Positions 1-8,590 of a stretch of 64,000 nt of DNA are shown here, piece after piece. The notes beneath the pieces are model-generated. The model made no database searches and was not told the origin of the DNA. It saw nothing but the letters and a program-made list of their open reading frames with translations. Positions within the stretch are counted from its first letter, which is position 1. Every line of letters starts with the position of its first letter. Origin of the DNA: Streptomyces bambusae (GTDB lineage: Bacteria > Actinomycetota > Actinomycetes > Streptomycetales > Streptomycetaceae); assembly GCF_020532645.1 (NCBI RefSeq), contig NZ_JAJAUZ010000029.1, positions 1 to 64,000 of the forward strand. Reading direction: 5' to 3'. The translations under genes and the position numbers were made by a program.

Positions 1-33
1 CGGGGCCGGGGCCGGGGTCAAGCCTGGTAGGGG

Positions 34-1290
34 TCAGGTGCGGGGCGGGGTGAAGGTCTCGGTCAGGACGAGTTCGGCCGCGCCCGTGACGACCGCCGAG
101 GCCGGTGCGGCCCGGACGGGGACGCGGTACGTGCCCGGCGCGCGGGCCGACAGCACCTCGGCGACCTCGCGCACGTACGTTTCCGGTGCGGCTTCGACCG
201 CCCGGCCGCCCAGGACCACCCGGTCCACGTCGAGCAGGGCGGCCAGGTTGGCCACGGCCTCGCCCAGCACGCGGGCCGCGCCGCCGTGGTCCCCGCGGGC
301 CACCGCCGCCAGGCACAGGACCTCGGCGCAGCCGCGCGCCCCGCACCGGCACCGCGGTCCGTCCAGCAGCAGCACCTGGTGCCCGAACTCGCCCGCGCCG
401 GTCCGCGCCCCCCGGTGCAGGGCCCCGCCCAGGAACAGCCCCGCGCCCAGTCCCGTACCGACGTGCACGTACGCGAACGACCCGCCGGACTCGGCGGCCA
501 GGCCCACCGCGGCCGCGTTGGTGTCCTTGTCGAGCACCACGGGCAGCCCGAGCCGCGCCGCGAGCGCGGCCCGCAGCGGGAACCCCTCCCACTCCGGGTG
601 CCCGGTCACCCGCCCCATCACCCCGGACCGGTGGTCGAGCGGCCCCGGCACGGCACAACCGACACCCCAGAGGGCACCGGTCCCGTACCCGCCCGGGGCG
701 AGGGCCGAGTCCGGTGCCGGGACCGGGTCCGGCACTTGGACCGAGTCCGGTGCCGGGGCGGGCTCCGTGGCCGTGGCCGGGTGTGCGGCCGGCTCCGGGC
801 CGCCCGCCGCCGGCAGGCTCACGTCCTGCGCCCGCACCCCCGCCGGCCCGAGACCCGCCCCCGCCACCGCAGCCTCGATCTCGCGGGCGGCGGCTTCGAC
901 CGCCGCGGGGCCGCCGGCGGCGAAGTCCAGGGGCGCGCGTCGGGTCGCGACCGCCCGGCCGGCGAGATCCACAAGCGCGACCCGCACCTCGTCGCGGTCG
1001 AGCTGGAGCCCGACCGCGTACCCGGCCTCGGGAACCAGCCGCAGCAGGCCCGGCGGTTTGCCGCCGGTCGAGGCGCGCCGGCCCGCCGGGGCCGCGAGCC
1101 CCGCCGCCCGCAACCGGGCGCTGATCTTGCTGACTGCCTGCGGGGTGAGCCCCGTACCCTCCGCCAGCTCGGCCCGCCCGGCACCGGCCGGCCCCGCCGC
1201 CCGCAGCAGCCCGAGCACCAGTCCGGCGTTGTGGCTGCGCACGGCGTCCAGCCCCAGCCCCCGCCCGCTCTCTTCCCCAGAACCCTTCAC
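34..1290 (-). CDS. ROK-family transcriptional repressor
   Basis: The protein has an N-terminal winged helix-turn-helix (about residues 15-75, with a TGLTPQAVSKISARLR recognition segment) followed by a ROK sugar-kinase-like fold. The ROK zinc motif CRCGARGCAE and the glycine loop GTGLGAGLFLGG are visible, which is the layout of XylR/NagC-type sugar-responsive repressors. A Pro/Ala/Asp-rich low-complexity insert lies near the middle. I chose the GTG start (418 aa). An in-frame ATG at 1347 would overlap the start codon of the divergent oxidoreductase and adds a tail with no domain. It probably regulates itself and the divergent gene. The sugar ligand cannot be read from sequence. Confidence 0.82.
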   Translation of the reverse strand: MKGSGEESGRGLGLDAVRSHNAGLVLGLLRAAGPAGAGRAELAEGTGLTPQAVSKISARLRAAGLAAPAGRRASTGGKPPGLLRLVPEAGYAVGLQLDRDEVRVALVDLAGRAVATRRAPLDFAAGGPAAVEAAAREIEAAVAGAGLGPAGVRAQDVSLPAAGGPEPAAHPATATEPAPAPDSVQVPDPVPAPDSALAPGGYGTGALWGVGCAVPGPLDHRSGVMGRVTGHPEWEGFPLRAALAARLGLPVVLDKDTNAAAVGLAAESGGSFAYVHVGTGLGAGLFLGGALHRGARTGAGEFGHQVLLLDGPRCRCGARGCAEVLCLAAVARGDHGGAARVLGEAVANLAALLDVDRVVLGGRAVEAAPETYVREVAEVLSARAPGTYRVPVRAAPASAVVTGAAELVLTETFTPPRT

Positions 1291-1310
1291 CCCGCCATCA
1301 TCCCCCTTGC

Positions 1311-1333
1311 TTGCGCTTTCGCAACAGCGTTGC
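1311..1333. promoter_or_regulatory. Overlapping inverted repeats, candidate ROK operator
   Basis: Two inverted repeats overlap here: TTGCG-CTTT-CGCAA (1311-1324) and GCAAC-AGC-GTTGC (1321-1333). They lie between the divergent ROK regulator and oxidoreductase starts, where an autoregulatory operator would be expected. Function is inferred from position. Confidence 0.45.
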
Positions 1334-1345
1334 TTAAGTGGTGGC

Positions 1346-2434
1346 ATGTCCTCCCCCTCCCCCCTCCGCGTCGGCCTGATCGGCTACGGTCTGGCCGGCT
1401 CCGTGTTCCACGCCCCGCTCGTGGCGGCCACCGAGGGACTGGTCCTCGACACGGTGGTCACCGCCAACGAGGAGCGCCGCGCCCAGGCCCGCGCCGAGTT
1501 CCCCGACGTACGGTTCGCGGGCTCCCCCGAGGAGCTGTTCGACCGGGCCGCCGAGCTCGACCTGCTCGTCATCGCCTCGCCGAACAAGACGCACGTACCA
1601 CTGGCCACCACCGCCCTGGAGGCGGGCCTGGCCACCGTGGTGGACAAGCCGCTGGCCGCGACGGCCGCCGAGGCCCGCGCCCTGGCCGCCCTCGCCGAAT
1701 CCCGCGGCACCCTGCTCTCCGTCTTCCAGAACCGCCGCTGGGACAACGACTTCCTCACCGTGCGCAGCCTCCTCGCCACCGGCGAACTGGGCGAGGTCCA
1801 GCGCTTCGAGTCCCGTTACGAGCGCTGGCGCCCGCAGCTGAAGGGCGGCTGGCGGGAGTCCGGTGCCCCGGAGGAGGTCGGCGGGCTGCTGTACGACCTC
1901 GGCAGCCACGTCGTCGACCAGGCGCTCACCCTCTTCGGCCCGGCGGTCCGCGTGTACGCGGAGACCGACATGCGGCGCCCCGGCTCCGAGACCGACGACG
2001 ACACCTTCCTCGCGCTCACCCACGCGAACGGCGTCCGCTCCCACCTCTACGTCAGCGCCACCACCGCCCAGCTCGGCCCGCGCTTCCGCGTCCTCGGCTC
2101 GTCCGCCGGCTACGTGAAGTACGGGCTGGACCCGCAGGAGGGCGCCCTGCGCGAGGGCCGGCGACCGCAGGACGGCACGCCGTGGGGCCTGGAGCCGGAG
2201 CACCTGTGGGGCCGGATCGGCTCCGGCGAGTCCCCGCTGACCGGCGGCGGCCGCCCGGTCCCGACCCTGCCCGGCGACTACCCGGCGTACTACGCGGCCG
2301 TGGCGGAAGCCCTGCGCACCGGCGGCACGCCCCCGGTCTCGGCGTACGAGGCCGCCGCCTGCCTGGACGTCCTGGAGGCGGCCCGCCACTCGGCGGCCAC
2401 CGGCACCACGGTCGACCTCAAGCCGACGGCCTGA
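1346..2434 (+). CDS. Gfo/Idh/MocA-family oxidoreductase
   Basis: A 362-residue NAD(P)-dependent oxidoreductase of usual family length. The N-terminal Rossmann fold begins with VGLIGYGLAGSVFHAPL, and VDKPLA supplies the EKP-like motif with its catalytic lysine. The C-terminal alpha/beta domain contains YDLGSHVVDQAL, typical of the substrate face. Such enzymes oxidise or reduce sugars, inositols or related polyols; the substrate here is unknown. It is divergent from the ROK regulator, so sugar-responsive control is plausible. The ATG start leaves only a weak GTGG-type ribosome site, and the long upstream reading frame in this phase is only antisense to the regulator. Confidence 0.85.
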   Translation: MSSPSPLRVGLIGYGLAGSVFHAPLVAATEGLVLDTVVTANEERRAQARAEFPDVRFAGSPEELFDRAAELDLLVIASPNKTHVPLATTALEAGLATVVDKPLAATAAEARALAALAESRGTLLSVFQNRRWDNDFLTVRSLLATGELGEVQRFESRYERWRPQLKGGWRESGAPEEVGGLLYDLGSHVVDQALTLFGPAVRVYAETDMRRPGSETDDDTFLALTHANGVRSHLYVSATTAQLGPRFRVLGSSAGYVKYGLDPQEGALREGRRPQDGTPWGLEPEHLWGRIGSGESPLTGGGRPVPTLPGDYPAYYAAVAEALRTGGTPPVSAYEAAACLDVLEAARHSAATGTTVDLKPTA

Positions 2435-2460
2435 CAACCGCCCGCAGCACCGGCAGTCGG

Positions 2461-2520
2461 CGACCGGCGACCGGCGACCGGCACACTCGCTCGTCACCGC
2501 GTCACCGCGTCACCGCGTCA
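2461..2520. repeat. Short tandem repeats between convergent genes
   Basis: Three copies of CGACCGG (2461-2481) are followed by three copies of CGTCACCG plus a partial one (2492-2520). The second array runs into the stop codon of the FAH-family gene. These are simple microsatellites with no clear function, although the length of the second array sets the C-terminus region of the neighbouring gene. Confidence 0.7.
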
Positions 2521-3375
2521 GGCGTTCTTCAGCTCCTGACGCTGCCGGCCGAGCCCGTCGATCTCCAGCTCCACCACGTCACCGGCCCGCAGGTACGGCT
2601 TCGGCTCCGGCTGGCCCATCGCCACGCCGGCGGGCGTGCCGGTGACGATGACGTCGCCCGGGTACAGGGTCATGAACCGGCTCAGGTACCGCACGACCTC
2701 GCCCACCGGGAAGATCTGGTCCGAGGTCGAACCGTTCTGCTTCTGCTCCCCGTTCACCCACAGCCGTACGCCGAGCACCTGCGGGTCCGGGATCTCGTCG
2801 GCGGTGACCAGCCAGGGGCCGAGCGGGGTGAACGTCTCGCAGTTCTTGCCCTTGTCCCAGGTCCCGCCACGCTCGATCTGGAATTCGCGCTCCGAGATGT
2901 CGTTGACGAGCACGTACCCGCCGACGTGCGCCAGGCCCTCGGCAGCGGACGACAGGTAGCGGGCGGTGCTGCCGATGACGACGCCCAGCTCCGCCTCCCA
3001 GTCCGTTTTCACGCTGCCGCGCGGGACGAGCACCGTGTCGTCGGGGCCCACCACGGTGTCCGGGGCCTTGAGGAACATGATCGGCTCCTCGGGTGCGGCC
3101 GCACCGATCTCCTCGGCGTGACCGTAGTAGTTCAGCCCGATGCCCACGACCTTGCCGATACGGCCGACCGCAGCGCCGATCCGCAGCCCCTCGGCGTCGA
3201 GCACGGGCAGTTCCCCGCTCGCCGCCGCGTCCCGTACCCGGGCCAGCGCGTCCTCGTCCGCCAGCAGGCCGCCGTCGACGTCCGCGACGAGCCCGGACAG
3301 GTCCCGCAGGATTCCGTTTCCGTCGAGCAGCGCAGGGCGCTCGGCGCCCACAGGTCCGACACGCAGCAGCTTCAT
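2518..3375 (-). CDS. Fumarylacetoacetate hydrolase (FAH) family protein
   Basis: A 285-residue member of the FAH/HpaG family, which hydrolyses or decarboxylates beta-diketo acids in aromatic degradation. The catalytic domain starts near GIGLNYYGHAEE and carries the metal-binding acids in DWEAELGVVI and the conserved VNDISERE stretch. It ends with the family signature VIVTGTPAGV. Length fits short FAH members such as fumarylpyruvate hydrolase or FAHD1-like acylpyruvases. The ATG at 3375 has a good GGGAGAAAG ribosome site. The exact substrate is unknown; an oxaloacetate decarboxylase or acylpyruvase role is equally possible. Confidence 0.85.
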   Translation of the reverse strand: MKLLRVGPVGAERPALLDGNGILRDLSGLVADVDGGLLADEDALARVRDAAASGELPVLDAEGLRIGAAVGRIGKVVGIGLNYYGHAEEIGAAAPEEPIMFLKAPDTVVGPDDTVLVPRGSVKTDWEAELGVVIGSTARYLSSAAEGLAHVGGYVLVNDISEREFQIERGGTWDKGKNCETFTPLGPWLVTADEIPDPQVLGVRLWVNGEQKQNGSTSDQIFPVGEVVRYLSRFMTLYPGDVIVTGTPAGVAMGQPEPKPYLRAGDVVELEIDGLGRQRQELKNA

Positions 3376-3498
3376 GGGCTTTCTCCCGTGGTCGTGGCTG
3401 GTCGGCCCGCAGGCATGCCGACGGACCGGCCGATGGGTTGCGGCCATCGGAGGATTGGTCGATCCTCCAAGAACCGCGTCCCGTATGCAAGACCCTGT

Positions 3499-4335
3499 TC
3501 ACAGACTGGACCGAGCACCCGCCCCGGCCGCGGCCTCGGCCCGGTCCCACCGCCGCTGCAGCCAGGCCCGTTCGCCGGCCGTCCACGCCGTCGTGGTCAG
3601 CAGGTACAGCCCGGCCGCGAGCGGTACGACGGCCGCGGTGAGCAGCGTCCCGAACGCCATCAGCGGCATCACCTTGACCATCCGCCGCACCATCGCCTCG
3701 GCAGGATCCTCGGCACCTCCCACACCGTCCGCACCGCCCGCACGGCCACCGGCACGCCCCGGCCCGGCCGCTGCCGCGCCCGCTGCCTCCAGCGCACTCA
3801 CCGCGCCCGCCCGCCGGGCCCGGACCACGGTCCAGCCCGCCACCGCCGCGATCGCCGCGAACAGCCCGAGGAACACCAGCCCCTGCGCCCCGAGCAGACC
3901 CGACTCCCCCAACGCGTCCAGCCAGCGGCTGCCGAGCGGCGCGGCGAACAGCCGGTGTCCGAGCAGCTCGTTGACCTCGCCGCCGACCCGGCCCGACGAG
4001 AACGCCCGGTACATCACGAAGAACACCGGCAGCTGCACCAGCATCGGCAGGATGCCGGCCAGCGGCGAGGTCTTCGTCTCCGCCTGGAGCGCGATCACGG
4101 CCTTCCGCAGCCGGTCGGCGTTCTTCGGCCCCGGGTACCGGCGCTTCAGCTCGGCGATCCGCGGCGCGAGCGCCGCCCGCGCCCGCTCGCCGCGGAAGGC
4201 GGCCCGGGTGAGCGGGTGCATCGCCACCCGCACCAGGGCGGTGAAGAGGACGATCGCCACGGCCGTCGCCGAAGCGGCGAACACGGGGTCGAGCAGATCG
4301 GCAAGACGGGAAACAAGCAGCACGAACACGGACAC
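3499..4335 (-). CDS. YidC/Oxa1-type membrane protein insertase (paralogue)
   Basis: A 278-residue YidC/Oxa1/Alb3 insertase. Membrane segments begin at residue 1 (MSVFVLLVSRLADLL), and the family's cytoplasmic loop contains RIAELKRRYPGPKNADR. The family segment GILPMLVQLPVFFVMYRAFS is present, as is the later FGTLLTAAVVPLAAGLYLLTTTAW pair. The GTG start has a GGAGG site at good spacing. It is shorter than the essential Streptomyces YidC near oriC and lies beside a DUF6412 gene, so it is a second, accessory insertase. A lipid-facing role for a specific client is possible, but the client is unknown. Confidence 0.88.
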   Translation of the reverse strand: MSVFVLLVSRLADLLDPVFAASATAVAIVLFTALVRVAMHPLTRAAFRGERARAALAPRIAELKRRYPGPKNADRLRKAVIALQAETKTSPLAGILPMLVQLPVFFVMYRAFSSGRVGGEVNELLGHRLFAAPLGSRWLDALGESGLLGAQGLVFLGLFAAIAAVAGWTVVRARRAGAVSALEAAGAAAAGPGRAGGRAGGADGVGGAEDPAEAMVRRMVKVMPLMAFGTLLTAAVVPLAAGLYLLTTTAWTAGERAWLQRRWDRAEAAAGAGARSSL

Positions 4336-4500
4336 GCGGACCTCCGGGGCCTCGTCCTGCCACCGCCCCGGGAAGGGAACGGCGGCACCGAAAGAAGGGA
4401 CTTCGGCGTGACGAGCCGCGCGGGCACCCCCGCACCAGCGAACGACAGGGGTTCCGAGTCGGATCCGGCTCCGGATCCGAGTCCGGATCCGGGTGAGCCC

Positions 4501-4902
4501 CTACGCGGCCGTCAGGGAACGACGGCCGGGCGCCCTGGGGCGCGACCGCCCCGCGGCATCGGGGTCCCGCTGGGGCAGAAACGCGGTGCGCTGCTCCCGG
4601 TCCCGCATCGCGGTGCGTATTCGGTGCGGCGGCACGGGCCGCGCACTGCGGGCGGCCAGCACCAGACAGGCCGCGAGCGCGGACCCGACGGCGGCCGTGG
4701 CCGCGAACGTCACGGCGCTCGCCAGACCGGCGCCCTCACCGAGCGGCTGCCCCAGCACCCCGAGGAGGCCCAGCAGCCCGAACGCGCCCAGCACCAGGAG
4801 AAGAGCCGACTCCAGCCGGCGCACGGCGCCGCGGACACCGCGCCCCGCGCAGTCACCACGTACGGCGCGCACACCGCGCCCGGCACCCGTGAACCCGGAC
4901 AT
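4501..4902 (-). CDS. DUF6412-like small membrane protein
   Basis: A 133-residue protein with two hydrophobic segments (around ALLLVLGAFGLLGLLGVLG and ASAVTFAATAAVGSALAACLVL). A conserved C-terminal motif DREQRTAFLPQRDPDAAGR matches what I recall of DUF6412 proteins. The ATG at 4902 was preferred over one at 4953 because a GGGGAGA site precedes it. It lies upstream of the YidC paralogue in the same direction, and this pairing is recurrent in Streptomyces, so it may be a partner or client of that insertase. Function is unknown. The gap to yidC contains repeated GGATCCGG/TCCGGATCC palindromes (4459-4492). Confidence 0.65.
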   Translation of the reverse strand: MSGFTGAGRGVRAVRGDCAGRGVRGAVRRLESALLLVLGAFGLLGLLGVLGQPLGEGAGLASAVTFAATAAVGSALAACLVLAARSARPVPPHRIRTAMRDREQRTAFLPQRDPDAAGRSRPRAPGRRSLTAA

Positions 4903-4983
4903 CCGTCTCCCCCCTCTCCCCTTGCAGCCGATCCTAAATGCACCCACTGACAACGGACGCAGAACCCGGTGAGGGGGTTGCCC

Positions 4984-5928
4984 CTACCTCTCCTCGCTCG
5001 ACGCCAGCGTCCCCCACACCACCAACCGGTACCGCGACGTGTACTCCGGCGTGCACGTGGTGAGCGTGATGTAGAAGCCCGGCGCCGCGTACCCGTACCC
5101 CGGCTTCACCACGCTCCGCGGCACGCGCGCGATCACCCCGGTGTCCCGCGCCGACGTCTGCTCCAGCCGCTTCCCGACCACGTACGTGAACCGCCGCCCC
5201 TGCACATCCACGATCAGTTCGTCCCCGGCCCGTAGCCGGTTGATGTACCGGAACGGCTCGCCGTGCGTGTTCCGGTGCCCGGCCAGCGCGAAGTTCCCCT
5301 GCTGCCCGGGCTGCGCGGTCCCGCCGTAGTGGCCGACGTACCCCTTGTCCAGCACGTTCCGCTTGTCCGTGCCCCGGGCGACCGGCGCCACCACCCCGAG
5401 CCGCGGGATCCGCAGCACGGCGTACGCCCGGTCCCACCGCGGCGGCCCCGTACGCCCCCGCGGCGACGGCGCCCCGGAAGCCCCCGGGCTCCCACGACCC
5501 CCATCCGCTCCATCCGCCCCACCGGCCTCAGGCACCTCGCCAGCGCCCCCTGCATCCCCGGCCTGGTCAGCCTCGGGCACCTCGCCGGCACCGGCACCCA
5601 CAGACGCGCCCCCCGACGGTGCAGCGTTCCCCTCCGCCGCGGCCCACTGCCGCTCCAGCGCCCGTACCTGCTCGCGCGCCCCGGCCCTCGCCTCCCGGTT
5701 CGTCCACCACACCTGGTGCACCACCAGCAACAGCAGCACCAGCCCTGCGGTCACCGCGAGTTCGGCCCCCGACCACAGCGCCCGCGCCAGCGCCCGGCCG
5801 CGCACCGGCCGGGCGTACTCCCCCGCCGCGGACCGCCCGCGCCGTCCCCGCCCGCGCCCCGGCCGCAGCCGGCGCCCCCGCTGCTGCCCCTGCACCACCA
5901 CCGGAATCCGCTCGCGCACGGCCGGCAC
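4984..5928 (-). CDS. Class E sortase
   Basis: A membrane-anchored cysteine transpeptidase that would attach LAXTG-type surface proteins to peptidoglycan. After a basic N-terminus there is one membrane segment (AVTAGLVLLLLVVHQVWW, about residues 58-75), then a Glu/Gly/Ala-rich linker and the sortase barrel. The catalytic triad is visible: His in LAGHRNTHG, Cys in TLTTCTPEY and Arg in TSRYR. The TLTTC form is typical of class E enzymes such as SrtE1/SrtE2 of S. coelicolor. The GTG start is uncertain; a second GTG lies three codons downstream. It is divergent from the SEC-C protein, and no obvious sortase substrate is adjacent. Confidence 0.9.
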   Translation of the reverse strand: MPAVRERIPVVVQGQQRGRRLRPGRGRGRRGRSAAGEYARPVRGRALARALWSGAELAVTAGLVLLLLVVHQVWWTNREARAGAREQVRALERQWAAAEGNAAPSGGASVGAGAGEVPEADQAGDAGGAGEVPEAGGADGADGGRGSPGASGAPSPRGRTGPPRWDRAYAVLRIPRLGVVAPVARGTDKRNVLDKGYVGHYGGTAQPGQQGNFALAGHRNTHGEPFRYINRLRAGDELIVDVQGRRFTYVVGKRLEQTSARDTGVIARVPRSVVKPGYGYAAPGFYITLTTCTPEYTSRYRLVVWGTLASSEER

Positions 5929-5962
5929 CCTAAGTCCTGCCCCGCCAACTGACCAGCGGCAG

Positions 5963-5968
5963 TACGGT
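5963..5968 (+). promoter_or_regulatory. -10 element (TACGGT) for a leaderless transcript
   Basis: TACGGT is followed by seven bases and then the ATG at 5976. Transcription would therefore start at or next to the initiation codon. This supports ATG 5976 over the GTG at 5967. Confidence 0.5.
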
Positions 5969-5975
5969 GTGGACC

Positions 5976-6974
5976 ATGCGCCCCGACACGCCTGCCGAGC
6001 ACATCGACGAAGCCGAGCGTCTCATTCGCACGGCGAACCGCTACCCCGAGGACCAGGAGCCCCTCCTCCTCCAGGCCGCGGCCCACCTCGAACTCGCCGA
6101 AGAGCGCGAACGGGCCAGCGCCCTCTACGACCGGATCCTCGCCGCCGAGCCCTCCGACCCCCACCTGGTCAAGGCCCTCCAGGCCGCCAACCTGTGGGAG
6201 TACGGCCACGAAGCCGAGGCGCGCACCCTGATCGAGGGCATCCGCGCCGCCGCCCCCGCCGATCCCGCCCCCTGGGAGGTCGTCGCGGAGACCCTGGAGG
6301 CGCACGACGAACTCGACGCCTCCCACGACGCCTTCACCGAGGCCGCCCGCCGCCTGATCCCCGACGACGCGCCGCTGACCACCGCCACGGTGGCCCTGCT
6401 CACCGGCCGGCACCGGGTCCGCCGCCTGCTGGCACTGCCCCACGACGACTGGGACATGGTCGCCGACACCCGTCACACCGGCCCGATCCCGCTGGACGAA
6501 CTCCACGACCCCAAGCGCATCTGGGCCCTGGGCTCCGACGACCCGGCCGAACTGCGCGCCGAGATCGCCCGCCTGCGCGCCGAACTCGGCGACCGCCGCG
6601 CCGCCCTCTCCCGCCCCTTCCCGGTCGCCGTCCTCCACTGGCCGGCCGACGAACTCGCCGAGCTCCTCGCCGCCTACCCGGCCCTCGCCTCCGAGTACCC
6701 CTCCCACGCGGCCCACCTCGACACCATCGAACGCTCCCTGCGGGCCCTGTCCGCCTCGGGCACCAAGAACCTCGGCATCGTCACGGCCACGGTCCCCTCG
6801 TACGAGGCCTTCGCCGCCTCCGAACACACCAGCCCCGCCACCCCCTCCGTCCTCCCCGAATACGCCACCACCCTCGCCGCCCGCGGCAAAGCCACCCCCT
6901 GGCCCCCCACCCCCCAATCCCCCTGCTGGTGCACCTCCACCAAGCCCTACGCAGACTGCCACGGGGCGCCGTAA
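5976..6974 (+). CDS. TPR-like protein with C-terminal SEC-C metal-binding motif
   Basis: A 332-residue cytoplasmic protein. The first 150 residues form helical repeats resembling tetratricopeptides (DEAERLIRTANRYPED, HLELAEERERASALYDRI, EAEARTLIEGIRAAAP). The last residues, CWCTSTKPYADCHG, match the SEC-C zinc-binding signature C-x-C...C-H found at the end of SecA and many unrelated proteins. No catalytic domain is evident. An adaptor or chaperone-like role is possible but not shown. The start rests on the -10 element seven bases upstream. It is divergent from the sortase gene, with 47 bp between the starts. Confidence 0.75.
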   Translation: MRPDTPAEHIDEAERLIRTANRYPEDQEPLLLQAAAHLELAEERERASALYDRILAAEPSDPHLVKALQAANLWEYGHEAEARTLIEGIRAAAPADPAPWEVVAETLEAHDELDASHDAFTEAARRLIPDDAPLTTATVALLTGRHRVRRLLALPHDDWDMVADTRHTGPIPLDELHDPKRIWALGSDDPAELRAEIARLRAELGDRRAALSRPFPVAVLHWPADELAELLAAYPALASEYPSHAAHLDTIERSLRALSASGTKNLGIVTATVPSYEAFAASEHTSPATPSVLPEYATTLAARGKATPWPPTPQSPCWCTSTKPYADCHGAP

Positions 6975-7057
6975 CGGGCGGACGGCCCGGCGCGCCACTG
7001 GTGACCAGAGGCCAACACCACACGACCAACGGCCGTGTTCACTCGGCACATGCCGCG

Positions 7058-7537
7058 TCAGGCGTCCGATGAAACCGGCCGCCCGGACGCCTTCCCGGCG
7101 TCCCGGCGGCTCTGCACCAGCACGCCGATGCGCACTGCCGCCTCCACCGGGCTCTCGTGTTCCCAGACTCGTACGGCGAGCCAGCCTGCGTCCGCGAGGC
7201 GGGTGTCCGTGTCGCGGTCACGGGTGCGGTTTCCCTCGATCTTGGTGCGCCAGAACTCGGCGTTGTTCTTGGGCCACGTCGCGTGTTCCGGGCAGCCGTG
7301 CCAGAAGCACCCGTCCACGAACACGGCGACGCGGGCCGGCCCGAACACGATGTCTGCTTCCCGGCGGACGCCCTTCACGGGCCTGCGGTGGACGCGATAT
7401 CGCAGACCCGAGGCATGGAGGAGTTTGCGCAGCGCGACTTCCACATCGGTGTCGCGGCTTCGTTGGCGGCTCATCCGTGCGCGCACGGCCGGTGTCGTCG
7501 TCAGCGGTTCCACCCCTCCATTCTCGCCCCCTGCCAC
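7058..7537 (-). CDS. vsr: Very short patch repair endonuclease (Vsr)
   Basis: A 159-residue Vsr-family nickase. Family members cut next to T:G mismatches left by deamination of 5-methylcytosine. The core motif VFVDGCFWHGCPEH is present, with the acidic residue in READIVF and the later DRDTDTRLADAGWLAVRVWEHE. This is the PD-(D/E)XK-derived Vsr fold at its usual length. The start is uncertain: GTG codons at 7537 and 7513 and an ATG at 7474 are all in frame. It lies 34 bp downstream of an AbiEi-DUF559 gene in the same direction. No cytosine methyltransferase is visible in the window, although Vsr is usually coupled to one. Confidence 0.88.
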   Translation of the reverse strand: MAGGENGGVEPLTTTPAVRARMSRQRSRDTDVEVALRKLLHASGLRYRVHRRPVKGVRREADIVFGPARVAVFVDGCFWHGCPEHATWPKNNAEFWRTKIEGNRTRDRDTDTRLADAGWLAVRVWEHESPVEAAVRIGVLVQSRRDAGKASGRPVSSDA

Positions 7538-7571
7538 AGCGCCGACGACGTTCCGGACGACGGCCTTCCTG

Positions 7572-8558
7572 TCACAAAGGCAGTTCCAGTTGGGCGTGGC
7601 CGCGGACGTGGATACCGGGAGGGGTGGGGCGGGTGGTGGCCAAGGTGAGGAGGGATTTGATCGCTGCGGTGACGGCGGTGGGGATGGTGCGGATCATCGA
7701 GGGGGTGGCGGCGGCGATGAGGAGGCCGTGGGACTGGAGGCGGAGGCGGCGGTGGAGGGTGGCGTGCCAGGTGTCGCGGGTGTAGTGGTACTCGGCCGAA
7801 TCGATTTCCAGGGCCACCGCTTCGTCGGGCCAGTAGGCGTCGGGGGAGGCGAGGAAGGTGCCGTCGGGGGTGTAGAGGCGGGCGTTCCAGAGCGGGGGCG
7901 GGAGGTCGGTGCGGGCGAGGGCGTCGCGGGCGTGGCCTTCGGCGATCGAGCGGACGCCGGCGACGAGTTCGGCGGCGGCCGCGCGGGCGGCGGGGCGGGT
8001 GAGGGTGCGGGCGGCGCGGAGTTCGGCGTGCAGGTCCTGGGGGTGGCACCAGCCGGCCTGGACGACGTTGGCGAGGACGGAGCGGACCAGGTCCGGGTCC
8101 TGCGTACGGGCGGCGAAGTCTGCGGCGGCGCGGACCGGGCGGGCGCTCGGGATGCCGGCCACGCCGAGGGTCGCGGGCCAGCGGTCCGTCGTACGGGGGT
8201 GCACGCCCGGGACGGCCGCGACGCGGCGCGGGGCGCGGACGAGGACGTGGTGCGGCTCGGGCGGGGCGCCGCGGATGCCGAGGAGGGCGAGGGCCGCGCC
8301 GCCGGTGAGGGCGGCGGTGGCCCCGGAGAGCGGGTCGGTGCCGGGCCGGGCGGCGTAGAGCACGGCGGCCAGGGCGCGTTGGCGCGGGTCCGGCGGCCCG
8401 GTCTGGAGGAGGTAGACGCGGGGCAGCAGGCGTTGCCAGGGCCCGCCGGGGCGGGCGCGGCCGGTGCGGGTGCCGGGAGCGACGCCGGCGCGGGTGAGCT
8501 GGTGGGTCGTGGCCAGGTTGAGCTGGCGGCGGGCGAGACGGTCGAGTTCGGTGATCAT
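7572..8558 (-). CDS. AbiEi-like winged-helix protein with DUF559-type nuclease domain
   Basis: A 328-residue protein in two parts. The N-terminal portion resembles the AbiEi_4 antitoxin winged helix (LDRLARRQLNLATTHQL, then LLPRVYLL and DPLSGATAALTGGAALALLGI). The C-terminal portion resembles DUF559/Vsr-like nucleases, with Asp and Glu/Asp in SPDAYWPDEAVALEIDS followed by the helix-strand RRLRLQSHGLLIAAA. No AbiEii toxin gene is beside it. It sits 32 bp after the GNAT gene and 34 bp before vsr, all on the minus strand, so the three may be co-transcribed. A DNA-processing or defence role is an inference. Confidence 0.65.
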   Translation of the reverse strand: MITELDRLARRQLNLATTHQLTRAGVAPGTRTGRARPGGPWQRLLPRVYLLQTGPPDPRQRALAAVLYAARPGTDPLSGATAALTGGAALALLGIRGAPPEPHHVLVRAPRRVAAVPGVHPRTTDRWPATLGVAGIPSARPVRAAADFAARTQDPDLVRSVLANVVQAGWCHPQDLHAELRAARTLTRPAARAAAAELVAGVRSIAEGHARDALARTDLPPPLWNARLYTPDGTFLASPDAYWPDEAVALEIDSAEYHYTRDTWHATLHRRLRLQSHGLLIAAATPSMIRTIPTAVTAAIKSLLTLATTRPTPPGIHVRGHAQLELPL

Positions 8559-8590
8559 GCCACCGGTATGCCCGGCCGGGCGCGGCTGAT

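Noticed and set aside
286..4950. Very long plus-strand open frame of 1554 codons across several genes
   Set aside because: It runs antisense to clear minus-strand genes and its product is Arg/Pro/Gly-rich with no domain. Such frames are by-products of extreme third-position GC bias.
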